64,000 nucleotides of DNA, taken from positions 1,138,639 through 1,202,638 of the forward strand of contig NZ_SJSK01000002.1 in assembly GCF_004331645.1 (NCBI RefSeq). The letters run 5' to 3'. Positions within the stretch are counted from its first letter, which is position 1. The number at the start of each line of letters is the position of its first letter. Below, one piece after another: positions 7,978 through 16,718 of this stretch. The position numbers were made by a program, and so were the translations under genes. The notes below the pieces were generated by a model that saw only the letters and a list, made by a program, of their open reading frames with translations, had not been told where the DNA came from and ran no database searches. The stretch is from Pedobacter frigiditerrae (GTDB lineage: Bacteria; Bacteroidota; Bacteroidia; Sphingobacteriales; Sphingobacteriaceae).

Positions 7978-8880
7978 TTATTTTAAGAAATTTAAGGCCT
8001 CATTTACAAACATTGCTGGGTACTGGAAAATAGAACCATGTCCGGAATCTGGATACAAATTTAGTTTAGCGTTAGGTATTTCCTGGTACATTAAATACGA
8101 GTTAATTGTTGGGACCATAATATCATTATTTCCATTAACAATCAAAACTGGTATTCTGACATTCCTTAGCTGACTTACTGCATTTGCGTCTGGCTGAGCC
8201 CATCCTAAGATTGATTTTAACTGTGCCTGTATCGCTGGCATTTCTGTGTCAGGGTCGCGGTTTAACTTCCTTTTATTGATCCTGTTTAATGATTGCTGTC
8301 CGAACAAGCGGCTCGACGGCGTTGTATTATAAAATAAATAGAGTTTTTGTTCATCAGGCGTCATTCCTGCAGATGCGGTCAACGGCTTTACAATATCCGC
8401 GAGATTCTGGCTGCCCTTTGGACCAGTCCCTGCGAGGATCAGCTTATTTACCAAGGTCGGCTCATCAAGCGTGATCTGCTGAGCGATAAACCCGCCCATA
8501 GAGAAGCCTAAAAGGTTAACTTTTTTGTAACCCAGCGCTTTAATGAAACTGATTGCATCCTGAGCCATCGCTTCAATATTATCAGGGGTTTGACCTTCAG
8601 AAGCACCGATCCCTTTATTATCGAATAACACCACCTGAAACTGTTTTGCCAGGCCATTGGTTACCGCTGGGTCCCAGTTATCCATCGTCCCCGTGAAATG
8701 CTGTAAAAGAATGAGCGCTATACCCTCTTTTTTTCCAAATGAACGGTAAGCATATCTGTTACCGTTAGCCTGTATAAACTGTGTAACTGCGGTCTGGTGA
8801 TAATCAATAGATAGCTGGGCGAAGGTTGAGGCACTGGACATGCCGAAAAAAAATGTAAAAAGTATGAAAATGCGTTTCAT
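7978..8880 (-). CDS. alpha/beta hydrolase with signal peptide
   Basis: 300 residues. The first 21 residues (basic, then a phenylalanine-rich core, then STFAQ) are a Sec signal, so the enzyme is probably periplasmic. The fold is visible: 'LLQHFTGTMDNWDP' as oxyanion region, GFSMGG as nucleophile elbow (serine about residue 129), 'VNGNNDIMVP' carrying the acid, and SGHG carrying the catalytic histidine near the C-terminus. The family includes esterases, haloperoxidase-like and lactonase enzymes; substrate unknown. It lies 56 bp downstream of a cytoplasmic paralogue (8937-9782), with which it shares most motifs; likely a tandem duplicate where one copy gained an export signal. Confidence 0.88.
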   Translation of the reverse strand: MKRIFILFTFFFGMSSASTFAQLSIDYHQTAVTQFIQANGNRYAYRSFGKKEGIALILLQHFTGTMDNWDPAVTNGLAKQFQVVLFDNKGIGASEGQTPDNIEAMAQDAISFIKALGYKKVNLLGFSMGGFIAQQITLDEPTLVNKLILAGTGPKGSQNLADIVKPLTASAGMTPDEQKLYLFYNTTPSSRLFGQQSLNRINKRKLNRDPDTEMPAIQAQLKSILGWAQPDANAVSQLRNVRIPVLIVNGNNDIMVPTINSYLMYQEIPNAKLNLYPDSGHGSIFQYPAMFVNEALNFLK

Positions 8881-8936
8881 GATTATTGATTTAAAGCGGC
8901 CAGATAAAATTATGACCGCGGGTTTATGTTAAATTA

Positions 8937-9782
8937 TTATTTCTTGTTAAGGAATTGAGTTACATCTTGCACGAACTCATCCGGATATTGAAACAAGAAG
9001 CCGTGTCCAGAGTCAGGATATAATATAAGTTTGCTGTTTGTTAAGTGCTGAAACAAATTATAAGAGTTTATAGTTGGCACCATAATGTCATTGTTGCCAT
9101 TAACAACCAGGACTTCATGTTTGATCTCTTTCAGACGCGGAAGTGCCGGATTGGGAATACCCCATTTGCCTATTGCACTGGCCTGAGCAATTAGTACGCC
9201 AGTGGAACTTGCGGGTTCAAGATCATTGTTACGCAGGTGACGACGTTCCCAAAACGCCCTACCAGCATTCTGACTGTTTTCACTGGGTGAAAAAAAAAGA
9301 TATAAAAAATTCTCAAGTGAAGGTACCTCAGTGGTTGCTGCAATAGTCACTTCCGGGGTGTATTCTTGCATATTCTGTCCGCCCTCCGGACCTGTTCCCG
9401 CAAGCACCAGCCGCCTTACCAGATCCGGTCGGTCTAGAGTAATCTGTTGTGCTATAAAACCTCCTAAAGAAAAGCCGAGCAGATCAACCTGTTGATAACC
9501 CAGGGCTTCAATGAAAAGAACGGCATCTTTGGACATTCCTGCTATTGTATCAGGTGTTGTTCCACTTGTTAAACCGATACCAGTGTTAGAGAACAGTATT
9601 ACTGTTCGGCGAGTTGCCAATCCGTCTGTAATACTTGGATCCCAGTTTTCCATAGTCGCCCTAAAGTGGCCAAGCATTAGCAAAGGGACTCCTTCTTCTT
9701 TACCAAACTTCCGGTAGGCAAAACGTATTCCACCAGCCTCGATAAATTGATTGGGCGCTGTAGTATGTGTATGTTGTAGCAT
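8937..9782 (-). CDS. alpha/beta hydrolase, cytoplasmic paralogue
   Basis: 281 residues, no signal peptide (starts MLQHTHTTAPNQFIEAGG). The motifs parallel the neighbouring exported enzyme: 'MLGHFRATMENWDP', nucleophile elbow GFSLGG (about residues 125-130), 'VNGNNDIMVPTINSYN' and SGHG. It is 52 bp downstream of the SDR at 9835 and the three genes (SDR, hydrolase, hydrolase) run in one direction, forming a likely operon under the TetR-type repressor at 10786. Probably hydrolyses an ester or lactone formed from, or feeding, the SDR substrate; inference only. Confidence 0.88.
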   Translation of the reverse strand: MLQHTHTTAPNQFIEAGGIRFAYRKFGKEEGVPLLMLGHFRATMENWDPSITDGLATRRTVILFSNTGIGLTSGTTPDTIAGMSKDAVLFIEALGYQQVDLLGFSLGGFIAQQITLDRPDLVRRLVLAGTGPEGGQNMQEYTPEVTIAATTEVPSLENFLYLFFSPSENSQNAGRAFWERRHLRNNDLEPASSTGVLIAQASAIGKWGIPNPALPRLKEIKHEVLVVNGNNDIMVPTINSYNLFQHLTNSKLILYPDSGHGFLFQYPDEFVQDVTQFLNKK

Positions 9783-9834
9783 TGTATTAATTTGTTTAAT
9801 GTTTAAGTTACTATGTTCAAAGGACTATAACTAT

Positions 9835-10701
9835 CTAGGAGTTTATCCCTAACATCCGTTGTACGTGAAGGCTGATTTGGTGTGTGCTTTCATTAATTGA
9901 TTCAATCACAGGCTGTCCATCTCCCAGCCCTATCGCCGTCCATATAGTCCTTTCAGGTTTTGAAGTATCAATTATTTTTGCAATTAGTTCAGCTACCTCA
10001 TTCGGTTCGGGGCTGTCAGGACTAGCCGCAAATAAATAACCGATGCCTTGTTCTATTCTGGCTCCGTACTCCCCGTAACGATCTGCTGCTTTTGGGTTGT
10101 CAGCAGGCATAATCTTACTAAAAAGATCTGTTGCCGGGTAAGCTCCTGGTTGAATAATAACCGAATCAATGCCAGTCTCTCGTAATTCGTAATGAAGGGT
10201 TTCAGCAAGTGTATCTATGGCTACCTTTGTCGCGCTATAAGCGCCGAGATAAGGCAAATGGAGTCTTGATAGCCCTGAGGATAGATGAATTATCAGTCCA
10301 CTGTTAGCTTGATGCATATACGGCAAGACTGCCTTATTCATTCGATCAGCACCAAAGACATTCACCTGAAAAATCTCTTCAAGCTGTCTGGTACTAACCG
10401 TTTCTGATAAACCCCATATTAACAAGCCTGCGTTATTTATCAGCACATCAATTCCACCGGCGTCCTGTGCAATCTGACTTATAGCATTTTTCACAGATTC
10501 ATCGCTGGTTATATCCAGCTCGACGATTCGAATGTCAGCATTATTTTGTTCTGCCCAAATGTTAAGGTTTTCTACAACCTTTGCATTTCTGGTCCTGAGA
10601 TTTCGCATTGTAGCATAAACAATATGACCCTGCTTTGCTAATGTTTGCACTGTCAATAGTCCAAAACCGCTTGAACTTCCTGTAACGATGATTTTTTTCA
10701 T
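9835..10701 (-). CDS. SDR family oxidoreductase
   Basis: 288 residues, of the longer 'classical-like' SDR group. TGSSSGFG forms the cofactor turn (residues 7-14), NNAG follows 'IDVLI', the serine sits in 'IHLSSGLSRL' and the Tyr/Lys pair in YSATK. The tail 'HQISLHVQRMLGINS' lacks a membrane segment. First gene of the predicted SDR-hydrolase-hydrolase operon. A 14-bp palindrome at 10752-10765, 51 bp upstream of its ATG, is a likely TetR operator. Confidence 0.92.
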   Translation of the reverse strand: MKKIIVTGSSSGFGLLTVQTLAKQGHIVYATMRNLRTRNAKVVENLNIWAEQNNADIRIVELDITSDESVKNAISQIAQDAGGIDVLINNAGLLIWGLSETVSTRQLEEIFQVNVFGADRMNKAVLPYMHQANSGLIIHLSSGLSRLHLPYLGAYSATKVAIDTLAETLHYELRETGIDSVIIQPGAYPATDLFSKIMPADNPKAADRYGEYGARIEQGIGYLFAASPDSPEPNEVAELIAKIIDTSKPERTIWTAIGLGDGQPVIESINESTHQISLHVQRMLGINS

Positions 10702-10751
10702 GATTTAATTGATTGTGACTGATCGTTGTTCTAAATACATTTATAAACCAT

Positions 10752-10765
10752 ACAGACCAGTCTGT
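10752..10765. promoter_or_regulatory. probable TetR operator upstream of SDR operon
   Basis: ACAGACCAGTCTGT: two perfect 6-bp arms around a 2-bp centre. It lies between the SDR start (10701) and the end of the tetR gene (10786). A related site sharing the AGTCTGTAT half lies at 11374-11387 just upstream of tetR, which supports one repressor controlling both transcripts. Confidence 0.65.
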
Positions 10766-10785
10766 TTTATATGGATAAATTTTTT

Positions 10786-11343
10786 TTATATCATACTCTT
10801 AACAATGCCCAGGGCGCTTTTCATCTCTGCGGTACTTTTGGTTATAGTAGCGGTTACAGTCGACCCTTCCAGTAAAAAGTAGAGCGTATCTGTCAAGTTT
10901 TCATTTGAGAGATCTTGCTGTTCTTTGAGAAGGACAACCTGTTCTCTGATTAAACGCCTTAAACGGTCCTTATTTTCTTTAACAACATTCAAAACAGCTG
11001 TTTCATCACACTTTACCTCCGCCTTTATTTTTAAGAACGGACATCCGATGAAACCCGAACTCTCATAAGCATAAATGTGATATTCAAAAATTGCAAGGAT
11101 TTTTTTTCTTCCTCCATTACTGTCCTTAATAAATTTCTCCAGATCACTAAAAAAATTGCGTGACTGCTGGTTAAGATATGCAAGTAAGAGATTGGACTTC
11201 GATGGGAAATGACTATAAAGTGACGCTTTAGCAATTCCGGCTTCTTCTATGATTTGATTAATTCCGGTGAGATTATAACCTTGTGTATAAAAAAGCCTAG
11301 ATGCTGCATCTAATATTCTGTGTTTAACATTCATTTCTATCAT
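10786..11343 (-). CDS. TetR/AcrR-family transcriptional repressor
   Basis: I place the start at the ATG at 11343 (or the ATG at 11334, MNVKHRILDAA); the preceding 12 codons to 11379 overlap the operator-like palindrome and are unlikely to be translated. About 185 residues. The N-terminal helix-turn-helix is clear: 'RILDAASRLFYTQGYNLTGINQIIEEAGIAKASLYSHFPSKSNLLLAYL'. The C-terminal ligand domain contains 'GFIGCPFLKIKAEV' and 'LYFLLEGSTVTATI', as in the TetR group that senses reactive electrophiles or unsaturated acids. Probably represses itself and the SDR-hydrolase operon. Confidence 0.9.
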   Translation of the reverse strand: MIEMNVKHRILDAASRLFYTQGYNLTGINQIIEEAGIAKASLYSHFPSKSNLLLAYLNQQSRNFFSDLEKFIKDSNGGRKKILAIFEYHIYAYESSGFIGCPFLKIKAEVKCDETAVLNVVKENKDRLRRLIREQVVLLKEQQDLSNENLTDTLYFLLEGSTVTATITKSTAEMKSALGIVKSMI

Positions 11344-11373
11344 AGCGACACAAAAATAGAAACAATACTGAAC

Positions 11374-11387
11374 ATACAAGTCTGTAT
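11374..11387. promoter_or_regulatory. probable TetR autoregulatory operator
   Basis: ATACAAGTCTGTAT, 5-bp arms ATACA/TGTAT around AGTC, about 30 bp upstream of the tetR start at 11343. It shares AGTCTGT with the site at 10752-10765. Confidence 0.55.
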
Positions 11388-11441
11388 AGTGTCATAACTT
11401 AATATTCTTCTGACATTTAACTGGTGATTAGGTATAACACA

Positions 11442-12335
11442 TTACCTGTTCGTATTTATGCCTTTAGCCGGAAGTTCCTTGTAGTCTTGCACAAAAGCGT
11501 TTAGAGCTTTTGATTGTAATGCATCATTGCGGTATATAAGGATGGTGGTAAGCGTTGCTAATTCTTTATTCAGGCTTAGGGTTTTAACACTTCGTTGAGA
11601 ATAATAAAGATTAATTATTTCTACTGGTAAAATGCTGATTCCTAAACCTGCCTCGACAAAGTTTATGATACCTTCTATTGAATTAACGACAATCGCTTTA
11701 AATTGAATAATCCCCTTGGAATTCAGCCAGGATTCCAGCCGTGTCCGGAAAACACACCCATGGTCAAAAACAATTATCTTCAGCGGGATTTTATTTTTTA
11801 ATATTGAGGGTAGCGAAACTGAGTTTCCGGGTAGAATAACGGCCAACTGCTCTTCCTTTATAACCTGCTGCTGAAGTTCAGGAATATTAACAGGCGAAGA
11901 GACAAATGCAGCATCAAGATTATAACTTAAAACATCGTTGATAAGCGTAGGCGTTAGTGCAGATTTGAACTCAATATCTACAAATGGCTGACGGTTGGAA
12001 AAATCCTTCAGTATTTGAGGTATTTCAAGCGCTATCGTGGTTTCAATACAGCCGAGCCTTAACGTACCGCTAATTTCATCTGAATTGCTGATTTCTCTTC
12101 TTGCTTCCTCTAACAGATGCAAGATCTGACTTGTATAATTCATTAAAATTTGGCCGGATTTGGTTAGTTCAGTTTTTCGTGTATTACGTTTAAATAGTTC
12201 AGTTCCTAACTCCTTTTCTAGGATTTTAATCCTTGCAGTTACATTTGATTGCACGGTAAACATGGTCTCAGCCGCGCGTGTAAAACTGTTATGTACAGTT
12301 ACTGCTTTGAAGATCTTTAAATCATTAAAATTCAT
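11442..12335 (-). CDS. LysR-family transcriptional regulator
   Basis: The ATG at 12335 (MNFNDLKIFKAV) gives 297 residues; the GTG two codons earlier is less likely. The N-terminal winged helix is textbook LysR: 'FKAVTVHNSFTRAAETMFTVQSNVTARIKILEKELGTELFKR'. The remainder is the two-lobed periplasmic-binding-like effector domain ('GTLRLGCIETTIALEIPQIL', 'GLGISILPVEII'). It is divergent from the EamA transporter at 12448, 112 bp away, the usual layout for a LysR regulator and its target exporter. Confidence 0.92.
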   Translation of the reverse strand: MNFNDLKIFKAVTVHNSFTRAAETMFTVQSNVTARIKILEKELGTELFKRNTRKTELTKSGQILMNYTSQILHLLEEARREISNSDEISGTLRLGCIETTIALEIPQILKDFSNRQPFVDIEFKSALTPTLINDVLSYNLDAAFVSSPVNIPELQQQVIKEEQLAVILPGNSVSLPSILKNKIPLKIIVFDHGCVFRTRLESWLNSKGIIQFKAIVVNSIEGIINFVEAGLGISILPVEIINLYYSQRSVKTLSLNKELATLTTILIYRNDALQSKALNAFVQDYKELPAKGINTNR

Positions 12336-12350
12336 AATCACTAATTATGA
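12332..12350. promoter_or_regulatory. palindrome overlapping the lysR start, possible LysR site
   Basis: TCATAAT-n5-ATTATGA, perfect 7-bp arms with the T-n11-A spacing typical of LysR boxes. It overlaps the lysR start codon and lies about 100 bp from the divergent transporter gene, a position suited to negative autoregulation. Confidence 0.5.
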
Positions 12351-12447
12351 TAAATCACATCATTATAAATCATTTTTACAGACCAAAAATACAGAATATA
12401 TTTGCTTTACCGTAATGATTTAATGTCAACATTAAAATATATGCCGA

Positions 12448-13320
12448 ATGAAAGATAAGCTACTCCCAGGATTGCTATTCGCTATATGCTGGTCAACCGG
12501 ATCTGTTGCAGCGAAATTTGGAATACAATCAGCAGATGCATTAATACTGGCAAGCCTAAGATTTATAGGAACTGGCATAATTTTGAGTCCTTACTTTATC
12601 TATCGCACAAAAAGAGCTTTTTTACCGCCAAGAGAGGAATGGAAGCATGTTATAATATACGGAATATTAAATACTACGTTGACTTTGGGAGCCTTTTTCG
12701 CTGCACAAAAGTACGTGACATCGGGGGTGAGTATGTTATTCATAGCCATAGCGCCCTTATTAATCTCGCTACTCTCTTCTATCCTTTTGAAAAGAAAACT
12801 TAGTATTTGGGAGATAGTAGGTATGCTTGTAGCATTCGCTGGACTGGTAATCTGCTCGATGCCCGAAATAAACAATGGAAAGATTAAATTGATCGGCATT
12901 GTTTATTTGTTAATATACATTATTTCGTATGCCATAAGCAGCGTATACTATTCAAAAGCGCGCATAACTGTACAGCCGGCAGTTTTCAACATCTGGCAGG
13001 TTTTTATCGGTGGTATTGTGCTTTTACCTATTAGCTTTCTTCTTCATAGTGCGCAAATAAGATTTATAAATGCAACGCTTTTCATTTCATTGGGATGGAT
13101 GATAATAATACTTTCATTTACTGCAAACCTTCTTTGGCTGTTCCTGATAAAAAAGGATGCAGTTGCCGCCGCCGCATGGCTTTACCTTACACCCGTATTC
13201 GGGTATTTATGGGGTTTCCTTTTTCTCAAAGAAAGCATTGACTACAATGCCGTAGCAGGAACGGTTCTGGTAATCGTCGGATTAGTAATTGCGAAGAAGA
13301 CGGAAAAAGCAAGAACTTAA
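12448..13320 (+). CDS. EamA/DMT-superfamily transporter
   Basis: 290 residues with ten hydrophobic segments in two repeats of five, the drug/metabolite transporter architecture. The first repeat begins 'LLPGLLFAICWSTGSVAAKFGI' and includes the EamA-like 'LASLRFIGTGIIL'; the second starts near residue 150 ('LIGIVYLLIYIISYAISSVYY') and ends 'VAGTVLVIVGLVIAKK'. Probably exports an amino acid, metabolite or toxic small molecule from the cytoplasm. Divergent from and likely controlled by the LysR gene. Confidence 0.9.
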   Translation: MKDKLLPGLLFAICWSTGSVAAKFGIQSADALILASLRFIGTGIILSPYFIYRTKRAFLPPREEWKHVIIYGILNTTLTLGAFFAAQKYVTSGVSMLFIAIAPLLISLLSSILLKRKLSIWEIVGMLVAFAGLVICSMPEINNGKIKLIGIVYLLIYIISYAISSVYYSKARITVQPAVFNIWQVFIGGIVLLPISFLLHSAQIRFINATLFISLGWMIIILSFTANLLWLFLIKKDAVAAAAWLYLTPVFGYLWGFLFLKESIDYNAVAGTVLVIVGLVIAKKTEKART

Positions 13321-13634
13321 ATGCAAATTGATAAGGGAGAAATAACATAATTTCCGCATCGTTTACTCACTACATCTACCTTTAAGAAAAGTGTAGCATA
13401 TAATTTTTAACTGATAGTTACTCAAATAATCTATTGCCCGTTACTTATCTCTCCCCTTTTCTATTTTTTCAGACAGCATAATAAGCGGCTTTATATCATT
13501 TGTAACCAATGCATAGGATAATAACATAGGATTCTATCCCAAAAGATATGGTGTTGATAAAATAGACTTCAGCAACCGTTAAAAAAAAGACCGGTGTCTA
13601 GAATGGACCCGGTCTTGTTAAGTGAATGTAACTG
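13321..13634. other. 314-bp spacer between convergent transporter and oxidoreductase
   Basis: No gene seen. The right end carries the - strand terminator at 13581-13616. The rest is AT-rich with no open frame of interest. Confidence 0.6.
13581..13616 (-). terminator. Rho-independent terminator of the QOR operon
   Basis: On the minus strand an 8-bp stem (AAGACCGG / CCGGTCTT) with a 14-nt loop runs straight into eight T. It starts 18 bp after the stop of the oxidoreductase gene at 13635. Confidence 0.88.
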
Positions 13635-14555
13635 TTATTCAATTATTAAAATATTTTTACCTTTCGAATGACCAGCTTGCTGATATAAAAGGGCAGGAAC
13701 CAAGTCTTTGAAAGAAAATATCTTATCAATGAATACTTTCAGTTCTCCCGCCTCAATCAGATCTACAATTTTTTGAAGACTATTGCTGTTTGAAGTGTAT
13801 AAAAAATTAGTTGCGGAAACATCAAGGCTTAATGCCAGTTCCTGTGATGCGGGTAATGTTAATGATACGTATTTACCACCTTTTTTAAGCAGCTGCAAGG
13901 TTTGTTCAGAAGATGCAACACTATCTAATATAGCGTCAAAATCATTTGGCAATGTCGAAAACTCATTCCGATAATCGAAAACCTCATCAGCTCCAAGGGA
14001 TTTTAGGAATTCAGCATTTTTTTCAGATCCAACGGCTACGACGTAGGCGCCTTTGATTTTTGCCAGTTGAACAGCGAAAATACCAACACCACCTGCTGCT
14101 GCTTGGATAAGAACTTTCTGGCCGGACTGTATGTTCAGTTTGTCAGTAAGCGCCTCTAAGGCGGTTTGACTTGCCAATGGAACACCTGCTGCTTCGAAAG
14201 CAGTTAAATTCGATGGCTTCAGTACAACTAGGTTTTCATCAATGGGTGCGTATTCAGCAAATGCACCCTGATTTTGAAGGGTGAAACTTCCGATAACCTC
14301 ATCACCAACCTTGAATTTGCTAATATCCGAACCAATCTGCACAACAGTTCCTGAAAAATCGCTGCCCATGATATAGGGTGTCGGCATTCCCAGAACATCG
14401 AACATATTATAAGCCGGTGCCATCCAGTCCACGGGATTTATTCCGGCCGCAAATATTCTCACAAGTATTTCCTTGCCCGCAGGCGCAGGCTTTTGAATTT
14501 CCCTAATTTGTATATCCTCGATCTGTATCGGTCCAGTTATTTCAATAGCTTTCAT
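13635..14555 (-). CDS. NADP-dependent quinone-oxidoreductase-like MDR enzyme
   Basis: 306 residues of the zinc-free medium-chain dehydrogenase/reductase family. The N-terminal GroES-like domain has 'VRIFAAGINPVDW' and 'IMGSDFSGTVVQIGSD'; the Rossmann part has AAAGGVG (about residues 152-158) and the following 'AVQLAKIKGAYVVAVGSEKN'. Structural-zinc cysteines are absent, as in quinone or enone reductases. It begins 4 bp after the SDR stop (14560), so the two are coupled. The operon is preceded by a GACC-n4-GGTC operator at 15420-15431. Confidence 0.9.
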   Translation of the reverse strand: MKAIEITGPIQIEDIQIREIQKPAPAGKEILVRIFAAGINPVDWMAPAYNMFDVLGMPTPYIMGSDFSGTVVQIGSDISKFKVGDEVIGSFTLQNQGAFAEYAPIDENLVVLKPSNLTAFEAAGVPLASQTALEALTDKLNIQSGQKVLIQAAAGGVGIFAVQLAKIKGAYVVAVGSEKNAEFLKSLGADEVFDYRNEFSTLPNDFDAILDSVASSEQTLQLLKKGGKYVSLTLPASQELALSLDVSATNFLYTSNSNSLQKIVDLIEAGELKVFIDKIFSFKDLVPALLYQQAGHSKGKNILIIE

Positions 14556-14559
14556 ATCT

Positions 14560-15402
14560 CTATATTTTATCTGATGTTAAACGATTAATTCCATGTGCTT
14601 TATCAGAAACTTCTTTCCACTGTTCCCACTCGTCCATTTTTCGCTGATACGCTTCCCTGACTGCCGGATAGGCAACTTTGCCGAGAAGTATGCGCAAAGG
14701 CGGATTTTCCGCATCTGCAAGCTGCAGGATCGCTTCGGCGGTAGCCTTCGGATCCCCGAAAAGATCCGGATCCGGATTACCGAATATTGCATCCTTGATG
14801 GGCTGATATTCTGGCATTGGTATGGTCTGCACAGCCGAGGCACTTCCCCATTCTGTTGAAAAACCATTAGGCTCCACTAAGGATATCTTTATCCCAAAAC
14901 CTTTCACTTCAGATGCAAGCGTTTCGCTCAGGCCTTCAACGGCAAATTTTGTCGCATTGTAAAGTCCCAGGGCCGGAAGCGTTGTTATGCCAAGAAAACT
15001 TGATACCTGGATAATGTGACCGCTTTTTTGCTCCCGCATTACCGGAAGAACCGCCTGTGTAAGCCATAACAGGCCAAAGAAATTCGTCTCAAACAGTTCC
15101 CGTGCCTGCTTTTCCGTTGTTTCCTCGACTGCACCGAACACTCCATAACCAGCATTATTGATCAATATATCAATCCTACCAAAATGTGCCCTGGTCTTTG
15201 CTACAACGTCTATTCCCTGCATACGGTCGTTGACATCCAGTTCAAGTGGCAGAATAAGATCGCCGTATATTTTCTTTAGGTTTGACAGAGCGTTTATGTC
15301 TCTGGCTGTAGCAGCAACTTTATCGCCGCGTTTTAAAAATTCTTCGGCCCAGATTCTACCAAATCCACGTGAAGCGCCTGTAATCAAGATTATTTTTGAC
15401 AT
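14560..15402 (-). CDS. SDR family oxidoreductase
   Basis: 280 residues. TGASRGFG (8-15) binds the cofactor, 'INNAGYG' follows, the serine is in 'IQVSSFLG' and the catalytic pair in YNATK. It belongs to the same long SDR subgroup as 18442-19326 and 28677-29513, sharing the C-terminal 'PPLRILLGK' motif (PPLHLLLG in the paralogues). It is the first gene of an SDR-QOR operon. The upstream palindrome (15420-15431) matches the TetR-type sites near 16.7 and 17.35 kb. Confidence 0.92.
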   Translation of the reverse strand: MSKIILITGASRGFGRIWAEEFLKRGDKVAATARDINALSNLKKIYGDLILPLELDVNDRMQGIDVVAKTRAHFGRIDILINNAGYGVFGAVEETTEKQARELFETNFFGLLWLTQAVLPVMREQKSGHIIQVSSFLGITTLPALGLYNATKFAVEGLSETLASEVKGFGIKISLVEPNGFSTEWGSASAVQTIPMPEYQPIKDAIFGNPDPDLFGDPKATAEAILQLADAENPPLRILLGKVAYPAVREAYQRKMDEWEQWKEVSDKAHGINRLTSDKI

Positions 15403-15419
15403 ATTTCAGAGTTATTTAT

Positions 15420-15431
15420 GACCTTTCGGTC
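15420..15431. promoter_or_regulatory. TetR-type operator, GACC-n4-GGTC
   Basis: GACCTTTCGGTC, 18 bp upstream of the SDR start. It is one of three sites sharing the GACC-n4-GGTC core in this cluster (others 16685-16700 and 17345-17358). Confidence 0.55.
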
Positions 15432-15449
15432 TTTTTTTGTTTAAAAAAA

Positions 15450-15905
15450 TTATTTATTTACGGATACAAATGCTATGATATCAGTGATCTTACCGTCCTT
15501 GAACAAGAATATATTTTCTCCGTTTAGCACGTCACCTAATTTCCAGGTGGCCCTGGCTACATTGTTAAGTGTTTTAACCTCCACTACCGTAAAATTCTGA
15601 CCTGGGAATTTTTTATGGATTTCGTTTACAGTGTTGTTGAAGTCTTTACAATTGAAATGCTCAAAAAAAGTATCAACTATATGAAAATCAGAACTATAAA
15701 TTTTACCCATTTCGCTTAATCTTCTCTCACTACTACTATTGTTTAAAACTTCGAAATGTTTATATACCGCTTTATCCATAACCGAAACGGGTGTTACTGC
15801 AGCATGTTTTATTTGTATCTGTGTCTGTGCATTTAAATGAACAGCGGGAATTGTGAGGGAGCCTAAAATTAGAACGACGCCCAATAGTGTTTGTATCTTT
15901 TTCAT
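15450..15905 (-). CDS. exported NTF2/SnoaL-like protein
   Basis: 151 residues. A Sec signal spans about residues 1-26 (MKKIQTLLGVVLILGSL ... NAQ). The mature part has the NTF2-like cone-fold pattern: 'MGKIYSSDFHIVDTFFEHFN', 'FPGQNFTVVEVKTLNNVARATWKLGD' and 'FLFKDGKITDIIAFVSV'. Related proteins are ketosteroid isomerases, polyketide cyclases or small-molecule binders. It lies 15 bp after the gene at 15921 and is probably co-transcribed with it. Confidence 0.75.
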   Translation of the reverse strand: MKKIQTLLGVVLILGSLTIPAVHLNAQTQIQIKHAAVTPVSVMDKAVYKHFEVLNNSSSERRLSEMGKIYSSDFHIVDTFFEHFNCKDFNNTVNEIHKKFPGQNFTVVEVKTLNNVARATWKLGDVLNGENIFLFKDGKITDIIAFVSVNK

Positions 15906-15920
15906 TTTACGTGACTTTCT

Positions 15921-16640
15921 TTATTTAAAAGAGACTTCAGTTAGTTCTGCCGATACCACCAAGAAGTCTTTTATCGGATCGTTGTTCTCATCGGGTGGAT
16001 ATACTAGTCTTTTGGTAGGTACCATAATCCCGTTAAACTCCTGATAGTCGTGAACATAATGAGCGCCGGATGCCCCTTTGGAGATCTCCACATCGTAATC
16101 CAGCCTTCGCAGCAGTCCATCCGGTCCAAAATAAAATTTCTGCTCTTTTGAATGGTAAGCCAGATAATCTGGGAAGGTAGCTTTCAGGGCGCGACATTTT
16201 TCTCCATTCTCCATTCTGCCTTCAACTTCCTCAACCTTAAATCCATCATAGGTCAGCACAAAAGGAAGTGTGAGATAGGTCCATGTAGCGTAAGCGTTGA
16301 AATAAGCCAGATGCAAATCATCCCAAGGGGTTTCCATGGTGTGGCCTTTGAAAGCTTCCCGGGGATGGGTTCTCTCTTTGATGACACTTCCGTCTGGTGT
16401 CTCGATAGCGATCGTTCCGTTCTGAAAATGGCTTCTCTGACCAGCTTTCAAAAATGGCTCGTTAAAGTAGATCTGTTCATGGAGCTTTGCCCTGATTGTG
16501 CCAGTTGATGCGAACCCGGGTACCTGTTTGGATTCCCAGAGCACTCCACCGACCTTCATCGTTACAAAAGCCTCGGAAAGCGCATTCCATCTTTTCATGC
16601 CTCCGTGGGCATCTACTGCTAATTGAAGTAAATCGTTCAT
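15921..16640 (-). CDS. hypothetical protein, LolA/DUF6503-like beta sheet pattern
   Basis: 239 residues, no signal peptide. Starts 'LLQLAVDAHGGMKRWNALSEAFVTMKVGGVLW'; the 'AHGG...W' opening and alternating strands ('KFYFGPDGLLRRLDYDVE', 'FNGIMVPTKRLVYPPDEN') resemble outer-membrane lipoprotein carrier-like folds that bind a hydrophobic ligand. I do not recognise a specific function. It starts 45 bp downstream of an operator-like palindrome and lies directly downstream of the tetR gene, so is a probable target of that repressor. Confidence 0.6.
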   Translation of the reverse strand: MNDLLQLAVDAHGGMKRWNALSEAFVTMKVGGVLWESKQVPGFASTGTIRAKLHEQIYFNEPFLKAGQRSHFQNGTIAIETPDGSVIKERTHPREAFKGHTMETPWDDLHLAYFNAYATWTYLTLPFVLTYDGFKVEEVEGRMENGEKCRALKATFPDYLAYHSKEQKFYFGPDGLLRRLDYDVEISKGASGAHYVHDYQEFNGIMVPTKRLVYPPDENNDPIKDFLVVSAELTEVSFK

Positions 16641-16684
16641 TTTTTTGTTGTTTTAAAAATGTGAATATTTAAGTTATTTCGTTT

Positions 16685-16700
16685 ATGACCGATTGGTCAT
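16685..16700. promoter_or_regulatory. TetR-type operator, ATGACC-n4-GGTCAT
   Basis: Two perfect 6-bp arms around GATT, between the tetR stop (16719) and the start of the 15921-16640 gene (16640). Best-centred of the three related sites. Confidence 0.7.
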
Positions 16701-16718
16701 TTTTAATGCAAAAAAAAA

